Source: Limnohabitans sp. T6-5
GTDB lineage: Bacteria > Pseudomonadota > Gammaproteobacteria > Burkholderiales > Burkholderiaceae_C
Direction of reading: 5' to 3'
DNA: 64,000 nucleotides
NCBI RefSeq assembly: GCF_003063315.1
Contig: NZ_NERV01000002.1
Location: forward strand, 434,001 to 498,000
The notes beneath the pieces are model-generated. The model was not told the DNA's origin. It did no database searches and was given only the letters and a program-made list of their open reading frames with translations. How positions within the stretch are numbered: the first letter of the stretch is position 1; every line of letters begins with the position of its first letter. The position numbers and the translations under genes are program-made. Below are positions 60,301 to 64,000 of this stretch, one piece after another.

Positions 60301-60337
60301 AGAGTGAGTTGAGGGTTGTTAGCTCGAGGCGCATTGA
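60301..60337. repeat. Right copy of the imperfect direct repeat flanking the defence island
   Basis: Matches 45081-45117 at most positions. In the frame that is coding at the left copy, this copy reads E-stop-V-E-G-C-stop-L-E-A-H-stop, that is a non-functional version of the same gene end. It directly follows the lpdA fragment and lies 70 bp before the ATPase gene at 60407. Confidence 0.65.
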
Positions 60338-60361
60338 CGGGCATGGATGGAATTAAATTTA

Positions 60362-60397
60362 CTCAATAAAATGAGATAAATTACTCAATGAACTGAG
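60362..60397 (+). promoter_or_regulatory. Twin palindromic sites before the ATPase gene
   Basis: Two copies of CTCA-N6-TGAG at 60362-60375 and 60384-60397, each preceded by TTA, are spaced by 22 bp, about two helical turns. TTGACG (60334-60339) and TTTACT (60358-60363) with 18-bp spacing form a possible promoter, which the first site would cover. No regulator gene is adjacent. Confidence 0.55.
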
Positions 60398-60406
60398 CAA
60401 AGAAAA

Positions 60407-61621
60407 ATGACCATCGAACGCGAATCACTGGCCCCATTGGTGGCAAGGCTCAAAGAACCCCGCCGATTTCTCCAAGTGGTGGCTGGTCCACGCCAAGTGG
60501 GCAAAACAACACTGGTACGCCAAGCGCTGGAGCGCTTGCAGATTGATGCCAAATCCGAAACCAACACCCCATTAGCACAACACAGCGCCAGTGCCGATGG
60601 CCCCGGTTTGCAAGGCAAAGTGTGGTTAAGCACCCAATGGCAAGTGGCCCGTGCACTGGCCGCCCAAGCAGGCAGTTGTGTTTTGGTTCTGGACGAAATT
60701 CAAAAAGTGTCCAACTGGACGGAAGAAGTCAAACGCCTGTGGGACGAAGACACCGCCGCTGGCCGCGATGTGCGCGTGGTCATCCTCGGCTCTGCCCCGT
60801 TGTTGATTGCTCGGGGCTTGAGCGAAAGCATGGCCGGGCGGTTTGAAATCAGCCGCTTGGGCCACTGGCGCTTTGCCGAAATGCGCGACGCCTTTGGCTT
60901 TAGCTTGGAGCAGTTCATCTTTTATGGTGGCTACCCCGGCGCAGCCCCCTTGGTGCACGATGAAACCCGCTGGGCCGCTTATGTGAGCGATGCCCTGATC
61001 GAAACCACCATCAGCAAAGATGTGCTGTTGATGGCCCCCGTGCAAAAGCCCGCCCTGCTGCGCCGCGTGTTTGACCTGGCCTGCGTATACAGCGGCCAAA
61101 TTCTGAGCTACCAAAAGATGCTGGGCCAGCTCGATGATGCGGGCAACACCACCACCCTCGCCCACTACCTCGACCTGCTAGAAGGCGCGGGCATGGCCTG
61201 CGGCCTGCCCAAATACATGGGCCAAGTGGTGCGTCAACGTGCATCAAGCCCCAAGCTGCAAGTGTTCAACAACGCACTGATGGGCTGCCACTGGGTAGCA
61301 CAAGGCGTGGGACTGCAAGCGGCGCAAGCGCGCCCCGACGTGTGGGGCCGTCTTGCCGAGAGCGCCGTAGGCACTGAGCTGCTGGCCCGGCACCTGACCC
61401 ACAGCAGCCGGCACCCCGTCATTCACTACTGGAACAATGGCCAAAAAGAAGTGGACTACGTGCTGCGCGATGGCCCCACGCTACAAGCACTGGAGGTCAA
61501 AAGCGGCCACAACATGGGCAATGTCTCCGGCTTGACAGCATTTGTGCAACTGTTTGAACAAGCGCAACCGCTGGTCATTGGCACAGGAGGCATGCCGTTG
61601 GATTTGTGGCTGCAGAGCTAA
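60407..61621 (+). CDS. AAA_14/DUF4143-family ATPase
   Basis: A 404-residue protein of the widespread ATPase group with an N-terminal AAA domain and a C-terminal DUF4143 domain. Walker A is VAGPRQVGKTTLVRQ, Walker B is CVLVLDEIQKVSNW, and GSAPLLIARGLSESMAGRF is the usual sensor segment. The DUF4143 part has the nuclease-like pattern KEVDYVLRDG...ALEVKSG. Function is unknown; such genes spread horizontally. It is oriented against the island genes, and carries its own operator-like sites and terminator. Confidence 0.87.
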   Translation: MTIERESLAPLVARLKEPRRFLQVVAGPRQVGKTTLVRQALERLQIDAKSETNTPLAQHSASADGPGLQGKVWLSTQWQVARALAAQAGSCVLVLDEIQKVSNWTEEVKRLWDEDTAAGRDVRVVILGSAPLLIARGLSESMAGRFEISRLGHWRFAEMRDAFGFSLEQFIFYGGYPGAAPLVHDETRWAAYVSDALIETTISKDVLLMAPVQKPALLRRVFDLACVYSGQILSYQKMLGQLDDAGNTTTLAHYLDLLEGAGMACGLPKYMGQVVRQRASSPKLQVFNNALMGCHWVAQGVGLQAAQARPDVWGRLAESAVGTELLARHLTHSSRHPVIHYWNNGQKEVDYVLRDGPTLQALEVKSGHNMGNVSGLTAFVQLFEQAQPLVIGTGGMPLDLWLQS

Positions 61622-61654
61622 GTGCATCAACTTAGCTGCTCTGAGTTTTGTGCG

Positions 61655-61683
61655 ATACGACTCAAAATTTGAGACGTATTTTT
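61655..61683 (+). terminator. Rho-independent terminator after the DUF4143 ATPase gene
   Basis: Arms ATACGACTCAAA and TTTGAGACGTAT pair with one mismatch around a single A and are followed by TTTT, 34 bp after the stop. An AT-rich stem, so of moderate strength. Confidence 0.6.
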
Positions 61684-61702
61684 AAAAATGCACATCATGG
61701 GT

Positions 61703-61745
61703 GCGGCGAATACGCCGCTTAATCACCGCATGAAATGCGGTGATT
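61703..61745. repeat. Two adjacent perfect hairpins
   Basis: GCGGCG - AATA - CGCCGC (61703-61718) is followed after two bases by AATCACCGCA - TGAAA - TGCGGTGATT (61721-61745). Neither is followed by a T run on the plus strand. They lie between the terminators of the convergent ATPase and lpdA genes. Confidence 0.6.
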
Positions 61746-61760
61746 ACCAGACGCTCACAG

Positions 61761-61792
61761 AAAAAAAAGCCCGGACAGCTTCCCGTCCGGGC
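61761..61792 (-). terminator. Rho-independent terminator after the pyruvate dehydrogenase lpdA
   Basis: On the minus strand GCCCGGAC - GGGAAGCT - GTCCGGGC is followed by eight T residues, 25 bp after the lpdA stop. The plus strand has TTCTTCTTTT after the stem, so it may also stop transcripts from the convergent gene. Confidence 0.88.
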
Positions 61793-61816
61793 TTCTTCTT
61801 TTGAGGCGCGAAGTGT

Positions 61817-63643
61817 TTACTTCTTGCCAGGCGGCAAATCCGTGCAGCTACCGTGCGCCACCTCTGCCGCCATGCCGATGCTTTCGCCCAGCGTGGGGTG
61901 TGGGTGGATCGTTTTGCCGATGTCCACGGCGTCTGCGCCCATCTCAATCGCCAGCGCGATCTCGCCGATCATGTCGCCCGCGTGCGTGCCGACCATGCCG
62001 CCGCCGAGGATCTTGCCGTGGCCGTGGGCCTCGGGGGAATCGTCAAACAGCAGTTTGGTCACGCCTTCGTCGCGGCCGTTGGCAATGGCGCGGCCCGAGG
62101 CGGCCCAAGGGAACAAGCCCTTTTTCACCTTGATGCCTTGCGCTTTGGCTTGGTCTTCAGTCAAGCCCACCCAGGCCACTTCGGGATCGGTGTAGGCCAC
62201 GCTGGGGATGACGCGGGCGTTGAACGCCGCCGCCGCCAACTCTTTGTTGCCTTGCAGTTCACCCGCAATGACTTCGGCCGCCACGTGGGCTTCGTGCACC
62301 GCCTTGTGCGCCAACATGGGCTGGCCCACGATGTCGCCGATGGCGAAGATGTGCGGCACGTTGGTGCGCATCTGAAGGTCGACGTTGATGAAGCCGCGGT
62401 CGGTCACAGACACGCCGGCTTTTTCAGCGGCGAGTTTTTTGCCATTGGGCGTGCGGCCCACAGCTTGCAACACCAGGTCGTACACCTGCGGCGCGGGGGC
62501 TGTGCCGCCCTCTTCTGCGGGTGCAAACGTGACTTCGATGCCTTCGGGCAAGGCGCGTGCGGACACGGTCTTGGTCTTGAGCATGATGTTGTCAAAGCGC
62601 TTGGCGTTCATCTTTTGCCAGACTTTGACCAAGTCGCGGTCAGCGCCTTGCATGAGGCCGTCCATCATTTCCACCACGTCCAGGCGTGCGCCCAACGTGC
62701 TGTAAACCGTGCCCATTTCCAGGCCGATGATGCCGCCACCCAAAATGAGCATGCGCTTAGGAACACTCTGTAGTTCCAACGCGCCAGTGCTGTCGACCAC
62801 GCGTGGGTCATTCGGCATGAAAGGCAAACGCACAGCTTGCGAACCGGCAGCGATGATGGCCTTCTTGAAGGCGATCACTTTTTTGCTGCCGTTTTGTTCT
62901 TGTGCAGTGCCAGTGGTCTCCGACACTTCGAGGTGGTTTGCACCTACGAACTGGCCCAAGCCGCGCACGGTGGTGACCTTGCGCATCTTGGCCATGGCAG
63001 CCAAGCCGCCGGTGAGCTTGCCAATGACTTTTTCTTTGTGGCCGCGCAGCTTGTCGATGTTGACGGCGGGTGTACCGAAGTCCACACCCAAGTCGGCCAT
63101 GTGGCTGACTTCGTCCATGACGGCTGCGACGTGCAACAGCGCTTTAGACGGGATGCAACCCACGTTCAAACACACGCCGCCCAAGGTGGCGTAGCGCTCG
63201 ACGATGACGACGTTCAAACCGAGGTCAGCCGCGCGGAATGCTGCCGAGTAACCACCGGGGCCACCGCCCAAGACGAGCACATCGCACTCGATGTCGGCAG
63301 AGCCGCCGAAGGATGAGGCTGTGGGTGCAGGGGCTGCTGGAGCGGCAGGTGCTGCTGCAGCGGGAGCCGCTGCGGGTGCAGGGGCAGCTGGAGCGCTAGC
63401 CGCACCTTCTACATCCAACACCAACACAACCGAACCTTCTTTGACCTTGTCGCCCAGCTTGATCTTCAACTCTTTCACCACGCCCGCATGTGAGGATGGA
63501 ATTTCCATCGACGCTTTGTCGGACTCCACAGTGATGAGCGATTGCTCTGCACGGACGGTGTCGCCGGGTTTGACCAGCAACTCGATCACGGCGACTTCGT
63601 CGAAGTCGCCGATGTCTGGAACTTTGATATCAATCATTGCCAT
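61817..63643 (-). CDS. lpdA: Lipoyl-domain-bearing dihydrolipoamide dehydrogenase (E3 of pyruvate dehydrogenase)
   Basis: A 608-residue E3 with an N-terminal lipoyl domain, the layout found in pyruvate dehydrogenase operons of Burkholderiales and Neisseria. The lipoylated Lys is in [14 protein letters not shown] at about residue 43; an Ala/Pro linker (about 80-115) leads to the flavoenzyme with FAD motif [15 protein letters not shown], redox disulfide [19 protein letters not shown] motif [14 protein letters not shown] and the C-terminal catalytic [10 protein letters not shown]. It lies 15 bp after aceF. It is the intact relative of the gene fragment at 60127-60298. Confidence 0.96.
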   Translation of the reverse strand: MAMIDIKVPDIGDFDEVAVIELLVKPGDTVRAEQSLITVESDKASMEIPSSHAGVVKELKIKLGDKVKEGSVVLVLDVEGAASAPAAPAPAAAPAAAAPAAPAAPAPTASSFGGSADIECDVLVLGGGPGGYSAAFRAADLGLNVVIVERYATLGGVCLNVGCIPSKALLHVAAVMDEVSHMADLGVDFGTPAVNIDKLRGHKEKVIGKLTGGLAAMAKMRKVTTVRGLGQFVGANHLEVSETTGTAQEQNGSKKVIAFKKAIIAAGSQAVRLPFMPNDPRVVDSTGALELQSVPKRMLILGGGIIGLEMGTVYSTLGARLDVVEMMDGLMQGADRDLVKVWQKMNAKRFDNIMLKTKTVSARALPEGIEVTFAPAEEGGTAPAPQVYDLVLQAVGRTPNGKKLAAEKAGVSVTDRGFINVDLQMRTNVPHIFAIGDIVGQPMLAHKAVHEAHVAAEVIAGELQGNKELAAAAFNARVIPSVAYTDPEVAWVGLTEDQAKAQGIKVKKGLFPWAASGRAIANGRDEGVTKLLFDDSPEAHGHGKILGGGMVGTHAGDMIGEIALAIEMGADAVDIGKTIHPHPTLGESIGMAAEVAHGSCTDLPPGKK

Positions 63644-63658
63644 ATCAGTTCCTTGGGC

Positions 63659-64000
63659 TTACAGCAACACGCGACGGAAGTCGCTGAGGATTTGACCCAG
63701 GAACGCGTTGAAGCGTGCCGCTGCGGCGCCGTCGATGACGCGGTGATCCCAGGTCAGCGACAAAGGCAGCATCAGGCGGGGCACAAACTGCTTGCCGTCC
63801 CAAACGGGTTCCATGGTGCTCTTGCACACACCCAAAATGGCCACTTCTGGCGCGTTGATGATGGGCGTGAAGTACTTGCCACCAATACCGCCCAGGCTGG
63901 AGATGGTGAAAGTTGCGCCGGTCATTTCTGCGGGGCCGAGTTTGCCGTCACGGGCTTTCTTGGCCAATTCGCCCATTTCTTGGCTAATTTGCAGCACGCC
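63659..64000 (-). CDS. aceF: Dihydrolipoamide acetyltransferase (E2 of pyruvate dehydrogenase), 3' part
   Basis: Only the C-terminal 113 or so residues are in the window. The catalytic motif [16 protein letters not shown] (His and Asp), [20 protein letters not shown] and [18 protein letters not shown] identify the acyltransferase core of the pyruvate dehydrogenase E2. The gene runs off the right edge; aceE is expected beyond it. It precedes lpdA in the same operon by 15 bp. Confidence 0.93.
   Translation of the reverse strand, partial: GVLQISQEMGELAKKARDGKLGPAEMTGATFTISSLGGIGGKYFTPIINAPEVAILGVCKSTMEPVWDGKQFVPRLMLPLSLTWDHRVIDGAAAARFNAFLGQILSDFRRVLL

Overview
The window looks like the chromosome of a betaproteobacterium of the order Burkholderiales, most likely a Comamonadaceae member (Limnohabitans/Rhodoferax-like). 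The grounds are the conserved run ndk-rlmN-rodZ-ispG-hisS-yfgM-bamB-der-hfq-hflX, a Bug-type (TctC) solute receptor, sucA-sucB-lpdA as one block, a second lipoyl-bearing LpdA next to aceF, and a cyanide-insensitive type bd oxidase operon. This assignment rests on gene content and order read by eye, not on a database search. No tRNA, rRNA, CRISPR array or transposase was seen.

Layout. 1-8758 (minus strand): housekeeping operon from ndk to hflX (translation, isoprenoid precursor synthesis, cell shape, outer-membrane assembly, ribosome biogenesis, RNA chaperone). 8883-12024 (minus): rluB-scpB and rluD. 12036-12842 (plus): bamD. 12808-16554 (minus): four-gene overlapping operon zapE - secreted small protein - DUF465 - dinG. 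16680-22333 (minus): 2-oxoglutarate dehydrogenase sucA-sucB-lpdA. 22543-28439: prpE, an isochorismatase-like hydrolase, an NlpC/P60 peptidase, a glyoxalase-like protein, an MFS transporter and an unknown protein. 28527-28760: two REP-like palindromic repeats. 28796-30859: a RecQ helicase with a phosphoribosyltransferase-like tail. 30988-33776 (plus): a tightly overlapping five-gene operon led by a GbsR/MarR-type regulator. 33895-36502 (minus): cioA-cioB-DUF2474. 36759-42231 (plus): rbgA/ylqF, then a Bug receptor, an FAH-family hydrolase, a hydroxyquinol/catechol 1,2-dioxygenase-like enzyme and a flavin monooxygenase, which look like an aromatic-ring catabolic cluster. 42250-45117: RNase D-like exonuclease, YcaQ-type glycosylase, and an unknown protein that may be a 2-oxoglutarate/Fe(II) oxygenase.

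45118-60300 (minus strand) is a defence island. In transcription order it holds hsdM, a DUF1016 (YhcG) PD-(D/E)XK nuclease, hsdS, an AAA ATPase, hsdR, a Gabija-like pair (OLD-family nuclease GajA and UvrD-like helicase GajB), and a DUF2130 protein whose conserved part carries a D...ExK signature. The Gabija-like pair is visibly more AT-rich than the genes on either side, so it looks like a cassette placed between hsdR and DUF2130. The island is bracketed by an imperfect direct repeat of about 37 bp (45081-45117 and 60301-60337), and its right edge carries a decayed 3' fragment of an lpdA gene. A five-copy 10-bp repeat array lies in front of the accessory ATPase, and a perfect 21-bp palindrome lies in front of gajA; both look like operators. 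To the right are a DUF4143-type ATPase with twin palindromic operator sites (60407-61621) and the pyruvate dehydrogenase genes lpdA and aceF (partial), which run off the window.
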